Assembly: GCA_013400975.1 (NCBI GenBank) | Contig: WBMZ01010828.1 | Span: forward strand, 60,059-124,058 | Direction: 5' to 3' | Source of the DNA: Atrichornis clamosus | Taxonomy: Eukaryota; Chordata; Aves; Passeriformes; Menuridae | Length of the DNA stretch: 64,000 bases | In this document: in pieces, positions 1-11,954 of the stretch | Numbering within the stretch: position 1 is the stretch's first letter | Layout of the letters: every line of letters begins with the position of its first letter | Made by a program: the position numbers and the translations under genes | The notes under the pieces: model-generated | Seen by the model: only the letters and a program-made list of their open reading frames with translations | Told to the model about the DNA's origin: nothing | Database searches by the model: none

Positions 1-551
1 CAGCATTGGATCCTTCCTATCAGACAGTCCTTGACCTCCTCCAGCCTGGGCCCTTCATGGGATCACAGGCCCTGTCAGAAAACTAGCTGCTGTGTGGGTC
101 ACATCCTCTTGGGAATCCTCCTGCTCCTGTATGGGATCCTCCATGGGCTACAGAATGGGTAATTGCTCCACTGTGGACCTACACAGGCTGCAGGGGGACA
201 ACATGCATCACCATGCTCTTCAGCATGGGCTGCAGAGAAATCTCTGTAACAGTGCCTGGATCATTCCTTCCACCACCTACTTCACTGACCTTGATGTCTG
301 CAAAGTTGTTTCACTCCTTTCTCTCAGGTGCTCTTATAAAGTGTTTTTTGCTCTTCCCAAATATGTTAGTCCAGTGGTACTGCCAACATCACTGATGGGC
401 TCAGATTTGACCAGTGGTGAGTCCTTCTTGGAGCCTGCTGGAACTGGCTGTGTGGAAAAACACAGAAGTTTCTGACATGTGGGAAACTTTGCAGGTCTTG
501 CCAACCTTGCAGCTCCCCCAACAGCAAAACCTTGGCTCACAAACCCCGTCA
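1..551 (-). mobile_element. Endogenous retrovirus LTR, cut by the window start
   Basis: This is the U3 region and part of R of an avian endogenous retrovirus LTR lying on the minus strand. Its 5' end reads TGACGGGG from 551 leftwards, close to the usual TG start. A purine-rich GGGGGAGCTGCA block follows near 510-525. A degenerate TATA-like ACATATTTGG lies at about 355-365. Further left are the repeated 'GGGCTGCAG' and 'CCATGGGCT' phrases typical of this long LTR family. The same family appears in plus orientation at 41,740 and at 63,750. The rest of the LTR, its poly(A) signal and any internal region lie outside the window. No open viral gene is seen. The family assignment rests on remembered avian repeat consensus and on similarity to the other two copies. 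Confidence 0.75.
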
Positions 552-3500
552 AGAGTATTAAACTGAGATAATCTTGTGCTGAAATACAACCACATAAATT
601 CATTCTGGATGTAACCATTTCTTAAGGACACACATCACGACACTCAAAGACATTCAACACCTGTGTCGTTTGCCTTAAATTCTTCTCATAGAGAGAATTC
701 TTCTCTTTTTGTACCATATTTATGCAATATTAAAATTGACACACACCTCCCACTAACCACCCTGACTGTTCACAGTACAACAAATTTTACATCAAGGAGG
801 GGAAAGAAAACACTAGAGATATACAAGTTATTTTAGTCATTGAGGCAGATCTTTCTGGGAGAAGCACTTCATTCAAGTTCAAGTTCAAACTTTTGGAAAA
901 AAACAAATAAGGACAAATCTGTCATTGGGTATCAGATTACCAGCTGTAACAACACTCTTTTTTGAATCTTTGCTTCAGAGAAAGACTTTTATAGTTCCAC
1001 CATACCTCAAATTGCTGTGAGGTAATTTGACAAGTGATTTCCAAACTGTCAAGACTTTTAACAGGAGTACTGTAGGAGCAGATGCAGTCATAATACTTTG
1101 CAGGAATTTTAACTATTTTAAGCAAGTGAATATCTGTAGGCAGGTGTTTTACAAGGACTCCATGCAGTTTAAGTGAGTATTGAAAGTGCCAAAATTCTAC
1201 CAATGAGACATTGAATGGGAAGAACACTGCCATTCCAGAAACATATACATAAATTTGAGTAAATAGATTTAATTTCATATAAGATTTTGCTTTTACTTGC
1301 TTTATTTTGATATAGGTTTATGTAATCTTTTCATTTATTTCTAATTACTTTCTACTTTACCTGTCCTATTTAGATAATCAAAAAAAAAAGCCCCCTTCTC
1401 TTTATTTGAGGTATGAAAAGTGTGAAAACCACAATGGAACTTCAATTTTGGACATAGATTGAGAATTAACTGAGGAGGACAATTCAAACCCAAAGCGACA
1501 TAAGGAAAGGTAACTGAATTCACAGAGAAAAGTAATGTTTGAATTGTTAGATGAGAGAGAAAAATTTAAAAGAAGGAATGAGAGAGGAATTAAATCAAAT
1601 AGGTTTTGCTTTGGAAAGAGATTTTTTCACTCCTCTCCCCACTTTCTTGCCCCCCACCCCCCTCTTTACTTTATGTTATAGCTGGTTTGTGTAGGTCAAG
1701 AAAAACAAAGGGAAAAAATAATGTTACAGTACAACGGCAGACCTTAATTTGGTGATGGTGGAGCCAGTTCCATCCAGCGTTCTATAACTGTACAATGTTT
1801 GCATATCTCCTTTCCTGCCATGCTACCGATGGACCACACATTTGCTAGTCCTAGGCACACCAGGCAGTGTGCTGTGCCTGTGCAACGGGGAGCCCTCCCT
1901 GGGGGTCCTCACAAACTCACAGCTCTTAGAGACCCCAGACATATTTAATGAATGACACTTATTTGGAGAGTATAAGACTTGAATGGAGGCAATTCTTTAA
2001 CTGTAAATCCATATTTTTAAATTTGAAATTTGATGATCTAAATTTTCTTCTAATATTATCTGAATCATTAAAATTTGAGAGGGGATTGTTATTGTTATTA
2101 TTATTACCAATTAATTAGTCATGGTATTTTGCATTTTATAGTCAGTGCAGTCTTTTCTCATTTATAAAAAAAAGTCTATGTGCATATGTACAACATATCT
2201 GTTGTCTCTCTTTATAAATAACAGTTAAAAACAGTGGTCAAAACAGAAGAAGTGCCATTCCTATGGCTTTTGTAATATTTTCCAGAGATGATGATGGCTG
2301 TATCACTGACTTAACATACGTCTTGCTGGTAATTGCTTCACTATATATATGTTAGGGGATATGTGTGAGTGTTGTGAGGGGAGTCTACTTTTGCAGTAGG
2401 AAGGACTACATAAATTTGACTGGCAGTCGATTGAATCAGACACTTTTGCCTCTTTGTTCTGATGCAATTTCTTTAAATGTAATACTTTTGTCTTATTTTT
2501 CTTCTCTCAATAAATAATAGCTTTTTTAACGGATGCTATAAATCCTATTTAATTACAAGCAGATAAACTGACTATAATGGTTTACAAGTATCATACTTGG
2601 ATTTTCTTTCAATTATGGGAAGTAAATTAGAAGTTTAGAAGTAACATAATTTTCACCTAAAGAAGTTAAGTAACATAATCCCAACCCAAAGAGAAAAGTG
2701 CCTTCAAATGTTGTAATTGTTTATAAAATCTACAATTTTTACTTTTATGACACGCCTAAATATTTATTGTAGCTTAAAAGTTGCAACATCTTTGACATAA
2801 TCTCAGAGAACAACTTCTGGAGATAAATTACCCCAAAGATCTGCAAAACTTGGAACAGGGGGAATTTTAAAAGAACCATTATGCTTTTAATGTTTTTGAT
2901 TTTAGCATTTTGTTACTATGGAAAGTTATAACTTTCAGTTTAATATTTAAAATTAAATTAAAAACTCAAATCCAGTGAAACAAATATGCTAATTTTACAA
3001 TTTTACAGTGCATTTACCTAAAATATGTATTATAATTTTTCTGTGAAATAACAAATTTCTTGTCTTCTTCAAGTCAGACACATGGAATCCACTGTGTCCA
3101 GTTCTGGGTTCCTCAGTGAAATAAAGACTAGAAACCCAAAAATTCCCACAAAATTTGTTTCAGTTTGCTTAAGGATTTCATCAAAACTCAGCTGTAAATA
3201 TAATATTTTCTTTTAAAATAGTTTGTTCTGTTCTCCATGAAGATATTGTTTAAATTGAATCTTTGACAGCATTTCAATCACAGCAGCAGAAAATGATGAT
3301 AGTGATAGACAAACAACTTCTGAAAAGTCCTGTTTCCAAACTAAAAAAACCAAACCAAAACAAAACCAAAACACCAAAAACCAAAAAATCCTTTTCCTGA
3401 TCATCAAGAAGGCATTGTCCCCACATTTTTTCCAATTCTGTTTAACAGTACTTGCACTAACTTCCACCCTTTAAAATAAAATAAAGCTTTAGAATTTTGG

Positions 3501-3849
3501 CAGTATTCAGAGTCTTGTGTCTTTTGGATGCAGGTTTCAAAATGGAGGTCATGACGGTTAAGACATGAAACAGTCTTTTGAACTATGTTTGTTTGCTAAT
3601 CCATCTCTTTGTGTACATATATAACCAACAATGTCAGATGAGGAAGGAGGGAAGCATCATGAAAAAATATAATTTTCACCTCCGTTTGCAACTTTTTTAA
3701 AAAACATCACTTAGAAGCTGCTTATTTCAAGAACAAGTGTTAGACAAGGAAATTAAAGAGATCATAAATGAGCAATTAATAAGGGCACTTTAATATAGTT
3801 TCTATGAAGTAGGATAAATTTGATTTGGGGTTTTCTTTTGTGGATCTTA
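552..3849. other. Unique AT-rich DNA, no gene recognised
   Basis: No exon, RNA gene or mobile element could be supported on either strand. Open frames here are short and AT-driven, and their translations match no family I know. A more GC-rich patch at about 1,740-1,940 holds a small imperfect hairpin (GGCACA near 1,854 with TGTGCC about 19 bases on), but nothing marks it as an RNA gene. Confidence 0.6.
3341..3389. repeat. A/C-rich low-complexity tract
   Basis: A run of irregular AAAACC, CAAAAC and CCAAAAA units. Similar A/C- or T/G-rich tracts recur at about 5,300-5,345, 23,690-23,730 and 37,898-37,990. No element body is recognisable next to this one. Confidence 0.7.
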
Positions 3850-4180
3850 GAATCACAGAACTAAAGAATGGTTTGGGTTGGAAGACCCAAAGACCATCTA
3901 GTTCCAACTCCCCTGACATGAGCAGAGACGTCTTCCACTAGACCAGGTTGCTTAAAGTTCCCTCCAACTTGGACTTGAACACTTTCAGGGATGGGGCATC
4001 CACAGCTTCTCTGGGCAAATTGTTCCTGTGCCTCACCATCCTCACAGTCAAAAATTTCTTCCTAATATCTAATCTAAACCCACACTTCTTCAGTTTGAAG
4101 CCGTTCCCTCTCCACCTATCACCACATACCCTTGTAACCCTCCAACGTTCTTCTAGGCTCCCTTTAGGTACTATAGGCCC
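3850..4180 (-). mobile_element. CR1 LINE, 3' fragment
   Basis: The plus strand opens with the complement of the CR1 3' end (AATCACAGAA...AGAATGGTTTGGGTTGGAAG). It continues through the reversed C-terminal coding part of the reverse-transcriptase ORF, with phrases such as GGGATGGGGCATCCACA and TCTCTGGGCAA. The element is therefore on the minus strand and is 5'-truncated near 4,180, where similarity fades at 'CCTTTAGGTACT'. CR1 normally truncates at the 5' end during target-primed reverse transcription, so this is an ordinary dead copy. The terminal 8-bp repeats are degenerate, which suggests moderate age. Confidence 0.92.
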
Positions 4181-4432
4181 CTCTTATGTACTAACACCCC
4201 TTTAGGATAGGGAAACTGCAATAAATATTACACTGTCTGCTTCAAAACTTCTTGCTCAGAAGCAGATTGTGCTATCCAGAGAAAGTCTGGCTTTTGAAAT
4301 CAGAAATAAACACTGTTGCAAGAAAAATAATGAATGACATTAATAACATTTGCATTATTGGAAAACAAACCAAAACAAAAAATATGCAAATTGGGAAGTA
4401 CTTAACAACTGTTCATTCTTTAGGAATGGAAG

Positions 4433-4504
4433 GGCAAGGCAAGGCAGGCAAGGCAAGGCAAGGCAAGGCAAGGCAAGGCAAGGCAAGGCAAGGCAAGGCA
4501 AGGC
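4433..4504 (+). repeat. (AAGGC)n pentanucleotide array
   Basis: About 14 units of AAGGC, with one slipped unit (GGCAGGCAAGG) near 4,443-4,450. The array runs without a gap into the AAGGA array that follows, so both are one locus with a changed unit. Confidence 0.97.
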
Positions 4505-4646
4505 AAGGAAAGGAAAGGAAAGGAAAGGAAAGGAAAGGAAAGGAAAGGAAAGGAAAGGAAAGGAAAGGAAAGGAAAGGAAAGGAAAGGAAAGGAAAGGAA
4601 AGGAAAGGAAAGGAAAGGAAAGGAAAGGAAAGGAAAGGAAAGGAAA
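4505..4646 (+). repeat. (AAGGA)n pentanucleotide array
   Basis: About 28 near-perfect units of AAGGA, directly following the AAGGC array. The plus strand is pure purine across 140 bases, so the tract has mirror-repeat character that could adopt triplex-type structures. Open frames through it on both strands are simple translations of the repeat (RKGKE-type or LSFPF-type) and are not genes. Confidence 0.97.
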
Positions 4647-4649
4647 AAT

Positions 4650-5759
4650 TAATATTAAAAATGCAAATCTACCACCTGTTTCAGCCACAACTACCTTTTC
4701 ACAAATTGTCAATTCTACTTCAAAACAACAAAATCAAATGACAAAATAGTATTGTTACTTTTCAAGGACATCAAGAATGTGAAGATGCACATACCTGCCT
4801 CTTAAGATAAGGAGAAATCCCTGAGCGTGTGAGGATTTGCAAACCATCTGATAGAGTTTTTCTAAGCCTCTGAGATCTTAATGACTATTAAGGTAAATTC
4901 TGGACAAAGATATATGTTTGAAACACAGACAAATACAGATGATCTGCCACATACATAAAACAGATAGTGACGATTATCCCAATTCCAGTGGATATGCCAG
5001 GGAAAAGGTAACCACACAGTATGTGTACACAAGATAGGGCTCAGGCCATTGTTTGGGGCAAAAACATTCCAGGAACTTATATGAAGAGTGAGCAGTTTCA
5101 GTGTTAGAATGTCAATATATTTTAAGTATAAACTTTTAGTGATTCGGTGCTATCATGATCCAATTGCATGAGGATTAACCTATTGAGCCAAATCCAGAAC
5201 AAAAAAATTGCTAATGAATTTCTGAGTGCTATATGTGTTACACTAGTGATGATTGACAACTACAGAAATAAAGATTTTCTGTAATGATGTTCCAAGCAGA
5301 AAAAAAAACCCAAAAAACCACAAACCAAAAACCCCCCAAACCCTCACACTCTTCTTAGTTATGGCATTCATTAAAATGATAAAAGAAATCAGAAGTTTCA
5401 ACAGTGTAGACTGTTTAGAAATCTCTACTGAAGATAATGTGTTAACATTGTCTTTATTTCAAAGGGCAGTAGTCAGTAAATAATAGAACCAGTGAATATT
5501 GTTGGTACCACTGTAAAGATCAAAGAAAACTGATGAGAGAATTTTTGAGAGGCTCCTTAATACTCTTGTATTGAGTGAAGCTGTTCTGGGTTCTTTTACT
5601 GTGAAAAACAGGTTGCTGGCAAGAATTTAAATAATTGCTTGGAGGGACTCCTTCCTTCTGTCACTATACCACAGAAATTGAGAAACTTCTTTGTGGCATC
5701 AAACTTCTGCACCAGATTCACATCCATGCAAAATAAAAGTGTTTTTAAATGAAGAGGAA
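4650..5759. other. Unique DNA, no gene recognised
   Basis: AT-rich sequence without a recognisable gene or element. It includes an A/C-rich tract at about 5,300-5,345. Confidence 0.55.
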
Positions 5760-5870
5760 AGTCTCAGAACAGTATTAATTTCCAAGAAGTTGAAATACAG
5801 GGCTCTGTGCAAAGGAGTGGAGAAGCACTTTGAGATCTGAATATAAATGCTAAATACTGTAATCATGCAT
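5760..5870 (+). mobile_element. Possible ancient MIR/CORE-SINE 3' remnant
   Basis: The stretch contains ACAGGGCTCTGTG followed by AAGCACTTTGAGATCT and ATATAAATGC. This order resembles the 3' half of amniote MIR-like SINEs (ACAGGGYTGTTGTG, then AARCGCTTTGAGATC, then CTATATAAATGC). The part between GAGATC and ATATAAATGC seems to be deleted. The match is by eye to a remembered consensus and is degenerate, as expected for an element older than the bird radiation. Confidence 0.38.
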
Positions 5871-6899
5871 CACGTAATCTGCAATGCTTTCACTTAGCTA
5901 TGCACTACATGAAAGGCACAGGCAAGTAGGTAGATGTCTTCTTCTGCAGACTTACAGCAACAAAACAGAATGATTGAACAAAAAAGATGTGATCTTCATT
6001 CTGATAGAAGTATAAAAAGCAAAGAGACACATAAGTAAGTCTTGATAAAGTCAATTATCTCTCATTAGAAGGCAGTAGCTCGACAGAACATCTAAACAAA
6101 CTACGCAAGCTAAATTTTAGAAGTGCTCATGCCCATCACTCTGGCAGAAGCCCAAAAGGGAACAGACATGTTTGAATAACACGAAATGTTTAACCCTGAG
6201 ATGGGGTAAGAAGCCAAGACAGGATAAATGAGAAGGAAAATAATAACACCAATAAAATAATTATGTGAACAAAGTCATTGAAAATAAACACTAATTTTAA
6301 GATACTTGACAACAGATGTTATCTCGGAAATACCTTGGAAATATCCTGTACCTGAAGCATACATCAGGAAAAAAAGTGTTTGGTTGAAGGAAACCTCAGA
6401 CATTGCTGACCTAGTTAGTAACTGCTTTCCAAATTTTACCAGCACTATCGAAGCTGAAGGAATAGCCCCTAACACATACATTAATGCTCATTTTGATAGT
6501 TTATTATCCTGTTTTTCCTGTGATAGTTATCCAAACTAAAAGTTACTTGTTTTATAGTTTGGGGGGTGGGGATTGAGGGGGTATCAGCTTTCCTTAGTAC
6601 TGTTGTAGAATTTGCAATTGCCAATCCATCTTTGCCTTTTGACTTCCTTTTGCTGTGGTGACTTTATGATAAGAATCAATATCTATTTCTGGCAAGCTGT
6701 GTAATTTCATGACAGGTGGCTTTGGTACTGCTGGATCTATTTCCTGAATTCTGTGAAGCTGAGGTGTCACTTTTCATACTTGGAAGGGAGAAAGGAAACA
6801 ACACTTTTACTATGTGGTTCTAGAATATAATTGAAATTTGTATCCACAAAAGGAGGAAACAAAAGTTTGCAGTGAAGCTGTTTCAACAGGAGATAGACA
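5871..6899. other. Unique DNA, no gene recognised
   Basis: No exon or element could be supported. Two opposed open frames of 68 and 77 codons around 6,275-6,539 overlap each other and look like chance. Confidence 0.5.
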
Positions 6900-6995
6900 A
6901 TAATTTACCGGGAATTATCTAAACATAACTGATCCTGATCCTGTGGCAATGGAGTGCTATCTGAAGGTCTCTTCCAATCTTTATTTCTATGATTC
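6900..6995 (+). mobile_element. CR1 LINE 3'-end remnant
   Basis: The segment ends with CTGAAGGTCTCTTCCAATCT and TTTCTATGATTC, the typical CR1 3' end (TCTGAAGGTCCCTTCCAACC...TTCTATGATTC). GATCCTGTGGCAATG upstream also fits the CR1 3' untranslated region. It is therefore a plus-strand, 5'-truncated and diverged copy. It lies about 215 bases from the minus-strand CR1 at 7,210 and is a separate insertion. Confidence 0.62.
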
Positions 6996-7209
6996 AGGAA
7001 AGATCTTCAGAATAAATAGATCAACTGCTGCATTATAAAATATCTGAGGAATAACCTTAGGAGCTGCCAGAAGTTGAAAAATGGATCACTCAGCAAGAAA
7101 AGTTATGTTTCAGAGGTCAGAGAATGCACTTATATTGTGAGAAATGGCAGAATTAAAGTTCAGTTTGTAAATCTTATAAAAATCTATATCTGTAAGCAGA
7201 AAACAACAA

Positions 7210-7336
7210 ATCATAGAATCATAGAATATTCTGAGCTGGAAGAGACCCACAAGGATCACTGAAGTCCAACTCCTGGCCCTGCACAGGACAAACCAGGTGC
7301 AAGAGTGCATTGTTCAAAGGCTTCTTGGACTCTGTG
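7210..7336 (-). mobile_element. CR1 LINE 3' fragment
   Basis: This short copy starts with the tandem 3'-terminal repeats ATCATAGAATCATAGAAT. It continues with CTGAGCTGGAAGAGACCCAC, then TCCAACTCCTGGCCCTGCAC and a reversed coding tail near AAAGGCTTCTTGGACTCTGT. The reading matches a CR1 subfamily different from the copy at 3,850, whose opening phrase is GGTTTGGGTTGGAAG. It is truncated at about 7,336 and carries no intact frame. Confidence 0.92.
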
Positions 7337-10300
7337 AAATGTGAGAAACTGGGACTGCTAGGCAATTTTTTCCCATTATATTATTGTCATGTCCCAATTA
7401 TTGGGATCCCATTTTATCCCCAAACCTTCATTTTAATTTTTGAATATGTTCATGAATGTAAATTATCAGATATCTTGAAAGGATATCAATAAAAGGTACT
7501 TGTATTAGAATGACTGAGTACATTTTTGGTTTAATACTTTGAAAATTTGAGGGCTTGAGGAGGTTATATTATGTTTCAGGAGATAACTGAACAGTTTATA
7601 ACAAGTGTATTATAAACACATGAATAAAAGCTTCAACTTCTTGGTGGAAAATGATGTTCATCCACCACTCTAAATGAATAATTTTGAAACTATTCCTGGT
7701 TTTCCGTATACACTCGTGTGAGAAAAACTCCTCCAAAATTTGCCAGCTTCCATTTGTGCAACCAGATCAGATAATTATTTTTTTTAAAATTAGAAATGTA
7801 TAGACTGAGATATGCTCAATAATATTTTGTAATTAATTATAAACATAGACTGGTACCTTAGGTGTGAGTAATATATGAATTAAACACTCAAATTTAGAAG
7901 TATTTTCAAGATCACACTAAATAAATAGTCTGAACCCATTACATGAACACATTAAAGACATCAACTGAGGTGCAGATGAAAGAGGCAATGACATTGTCTT
8001 CCACTGTTGAATTTGTTTAAATCAAATGAAGCAGTGAAACATTTCTATGAGGTAAGAAAGGATATGTCAGCAAGAGAGAGAGGTAAAATGCAAATAAATA
8101 TCTCCCTAGTCTAGTAAGAGGTGTAAATTTGGATTCTTCTCTTTCAAATTACCATATAGAAATTTCCTCTGGGGAATAAAAATGCTTGTGATCTTTCCTA
8201 CTGTTTGCAGTCACTTATAAACTCTGGGTCAGTGACACCATGGCAGCTTCCCATAATCCTTCTCTCTATTTACATTTCAGCTGTTCATATATTATATATT
8301 TAATAGTCACGAGATGAAATATTCCACTAACAACAGACACAAGTCTTGCCACCCCTTAAGTGAGCTCCATAACTCCTGGGCTGGTTCTAACCCTAAAAAC
8401 TAGTATTTTTCTTATCTATTGTCTCTGGGTTGGATGAATATTTATGTTTCATACAAAGCAGAATAGACACAACAGAAAAGAGTAAGAAATATTCTCTGAA
8501 CTGCTCATAACCTCATAATTACAGGAATTGCTGAAAAAGGTGCATTTGGCTCCCCTCAGGCCATGCATGATCTGCCTCATACAGTCTGCCTATTAGTTAA
8601 CAGTTAAAAAAAATTCTCTTTCTAAAGTGAAGGATGGCTAAACTTAATATCTTCATTCACCATTGCTTGTTTTGTCCCAAATATATCACCCTGCCTCCAC
8701 CTGCTTCAAAAGGGAATTCCATCTGTGGGCGTTTCCATATGAGGTTCTCTGACAGATATAAAAAGACACAGAAAGACAGACTTCAAAATAATTATAACAA
8801 TAAATTTTGATCACTTTACCTACAAATAAGAAATTACTATGACAAAAGAAGCCAAATACTTTGCATCTCTTATTTCAGTTACAACTGCTTCTGTATTGCT
8901 CTTCCTGGAGGGTGTGTAGTAGCCATCTCATTGTAAAAGTGAAATTTCCTTGACATGGGCGATCTTCTCCAGGCAAGATAAATCTAAATATATCATTGTA
9001 AAAATCAATTAGGGATAGTTGTGTCCCAATATCTCATAGTTTGGTAAAGGAATTTTATGGATAACATAGTAAAATTTGTGAAATATTTCTGACATTGCTG
9101 TAAGAATTTAGGAAGCAGGGAAAGAGTTTCTGATCCAAGTGAGTGTTCTGTTGAATCTTACAAAACTCAAGGAAGCATTTAATTCAGGTATTACAAATGG
9201 ATATTAAGAACGCATCTTAAGGCATGTAATTAATGTTGAGAACCTTCAGTTCTTGAGTAAATATAACCTTCATTTTTCTGTCTACCTAATCTTCCTTTAC
9301 AGAAATATGAGATCTAAATATTTAGAAAAATCTCTTAATAAATAATAAAAATATTTCAATATCAATGAAATTGCATTAAAAAAGCAATAAACCTTATTTT
9401 ATATTCTTAGTGCTTGAGAAAATATCATTTCACAATTTTAGTAAGAGTCCGAAATAGATGATTGATTCTTTTTAAGTTATTTTGGGGATTCTTAGCTGCC
9501 TAGTTGCTTGCTGAAAAGAAAGGACTTAGAAGGGAGATTCATAAAAGAGATGTGTATAAAGTTCTGTTGAGTGTTGCCTTCCAAAACTGAGATGCTATCA
9601 GAGTAGTTACTTGCTTAATTTAGTGCCATGTTATATTATTCTCTTTTAATAGCCAGCAAAGAGAGACATACTCTTTCAAGTTTCAGTAATTCAGTATCAG
9701 CTGCATTAATCTTTCTATTTTCTCAACATACTTTTCTGTAACATCTTTAGCTTGTGAAACAAGCCTATTGTCCTCACCTTACAGATATGAAATCTGTTTA
9801 TATAGAAGGAAGAGAATTGTTGGGGGTTTTTTTTGCTCTTCTTTGGTAGGCACACTGCCTCTGCCTTTGCAACAGAAAAGAAATATTTTTTAAAACAGAC
9901 TTTCACTTTTGCACACTTCATTTGACATTTTGAGATGTCATATTAGTTTCTATTGTGTTTGATAGGCATTGAATTTCTGTTCTAAACGATCTTAAGCACC
10001 CTGAAATTCCTTGGTATATTTTGGACTTGAAAAAAATGTTAAATAGTTTTTTTTAAAGTTAATGTCTCAGTGGTCTTTAAAATAAAAATCTGTCTTTCTG
10101 GCTGTGTCTGACAAGTTGTTTAAATCCTGCAGGGCATATAACCATTCCTACCCACATTGTCAATAACACCAGACTGTAATTAAACTATTTGTTTGCATTA
10201 ATTGCAAAACTTCACATGAGTTTATAATTCCCTGCTGAAAGGAATGGTTTTTCACCAACAAGGTAATTAAGTTTCATATACAAGACAACTGTGTAACTAC

Positions 10301-11396
10301 TTATTCTTTTCACATACACCTTTGGCCTTTACTTCAGCTAAATACATTACAGGAGGTTTCAAATGTGCTCAAACCACAATAAGTTAACCGGAAGCTTTGT
10401 TTTGTGTTCCCAGTTGTCAATAGATTTGGTTGGGTTGGCTTTTGTGTATGTGCGTTAGCTGTAGGAGTGCCCTTTTTCGAAAGAGACAATTTTTCTATAG
10501 AATGTCTTTAGATGAAGGACCCAACCACTTCATGTACACCTCAGTTGCATTTTTATCACCATTCCCTTCCTGGCTGGTATATTTGCTCTTTTAATGTACT
10601 CAGTTTCTGGTGTATATCTTATGTAACCCAATGAATTTCATGGTCTTTTGGAAGCAATTTAGTGAAAGAGATTTAATTTTTTTTAAAGTAGTGATACATA
10701 CAACTATCTGACACCTACAGTAGAGACATTGAATTGTCACCCTGAAGACATTAATTCTTCTTGCCAATATAACATAATTTTCTCTCCAGAATCTCACTTA
10801 AGTATATTTCAAAAAACTTCTTCCTTTGGATGATCAAAGTTCATTTTATCTATTTGAATTGCATCAAATCACTTCTAAATAAGCAATTTATACACTGAAG
10901 ACAGCAAATAATCATTACTGGTGATGTCAGCTGGAATATGAGATATGGGTAGCATATTATTTCTGTTTTCATGTGATAAATAAATACTAAGATCAAGGTT
11001 TTCACTACTTCCTGAAAGTTTGTACAAGAAGACTTGGAGAGCAATCTTCTTGTGGACAAGGATTTCCTGTAAATAACTAGAAGTGAAATGATAGTGAGGC
11101 TGTTCTTCAGAAGCCTAGAGCTAGAATCTGGAAAACTAGAATTTACCACTCATCCAAAAATACAGGTAGGTACATCCCTTTGTCTAAGTAAGAAAAGGAA
11201 GATATTATAAACTGAAATTAAAACAGGACCCTAAATAAGGACCCTAAATTGTTTGTGAGAACAATGAATAATGAAAGGTGCATAATCATGAATTTCTTGT
11301 CTTTAAGATGTAGGGTTAAATATAAGTATAATCACTTTGTCACATTTGTATAATGAATGGTTACTTTGTGATTATTTTTCTCTTATATTTAAAAAT
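7337..11396. other. Unique AT-rich DNA, no gene recognised
   Basis: About 4 kb without a supported gene or mobile element. A segment at 10,120-10,260 is rich in TAAT-type homeodomain cores and holds a near-palindromic octamer-like site. It is a weak candidate for a conserved regulatory element. Confidence 0.55.
10192..10208. promoter_or_regulatory. Candidate POU/homeodomain palindrome
   Basis: TTTGCATTAATTGCAAA is an almost perfect inverted repeat joining an octamer-like ATTTGCAT half (as TTTGCATTA) and a TAATT core. TGTAATTAAAC lies about 20 bases upstream. This pattern is common in vertebrate enhancers but also occurs by chance in AT-rich DNA. Function is not shown by sequence alone. Confidence 0.2.
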
Positions 11397-11954
11397 GCTA
11401 AGTATCACACAGCTGCTTGCTCAATCCTCACACAGCAGGATGGAGGAGAGAAATAGAAGCATAGCAGTGGGTTGAAAGAAGAGCAGTTTAATAGGGAAAG
11501 CAAAAGTTGTGCATGCAAGCAAAGCACAATAAGAAATTCTTTCACCACTTCCCATTGGCAGGCAGGTGTGCAGCCATCCCCAGGAAAGCAAGGCTCCAGC
11601 AGGTGTAATGGTTACTTGAGAAGGTAAGTGCCAGCACTCTGATTGTCCCCCGCTTCTGCTTTCTTCCTCTCAGATTTTGTTGCTAAGCATGATGTCACAT
11701 GGCATGGAATATCTCTGGTTAGTTGGGATCAGCTGTCCTGGCTGTGTCCCCTTTTGTGCACCATTTTGCACAATCCCAGCCTTCTTGCTGCTGGGATGAG
11801 GTGGGGCGAGGAACAAAGAAGGCCTTGAGGCTGTTGAAGAACTGATCAGCAATAACTATCTGTTATCGGCATTGTTTTCATCACAAGTCCAAAACACAAC
11901 CCCATACAAGTTGCTATGAAGAAAAATAACTCTATCCCAACCTTAACAAGCACA
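11397..11954 (-). mobile_element. Endogenous retrovirus LTR, second family
   Basis: Read on the minus strand, the element starts TGTGCTTGTTAAGGTTGGGA and continues ATAGAGTTATTTTTCTTCAT, matching a widespread avian LTR whose consensus opens TGTGCTGGTTTTGGCTGGGA. Further in are a GCTGATCCCAACTAACCAGA segment, then TCCATGCCATGTGACATCAT and an ATTAAA poly(A) signal at 11,487-11,492 on the minus strand. The usual TATA motif has decayed. The U5 end stops near CTTAGCA at 11,397, about 20 bases short of the expected terminus, so that end is truncated or altered. I see no flanking duplication, internal viral region or partner LTR, so it is a degenerate solo LTR. Confidence 0.8.

Noticed and set aside
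1853..1880. Hairpin GGCACA...TGTGCC as a possible microRNA
   Set aside because: The stem is only about six pairs with no extended precursor pairing.
4252..4749. Open frames of up to 165 codons through the pentanucleotide array, both strands
   Set aside because: They are translations of AAGGC and AAGGA units. Repeats of five bases without stops stay open in every frame.
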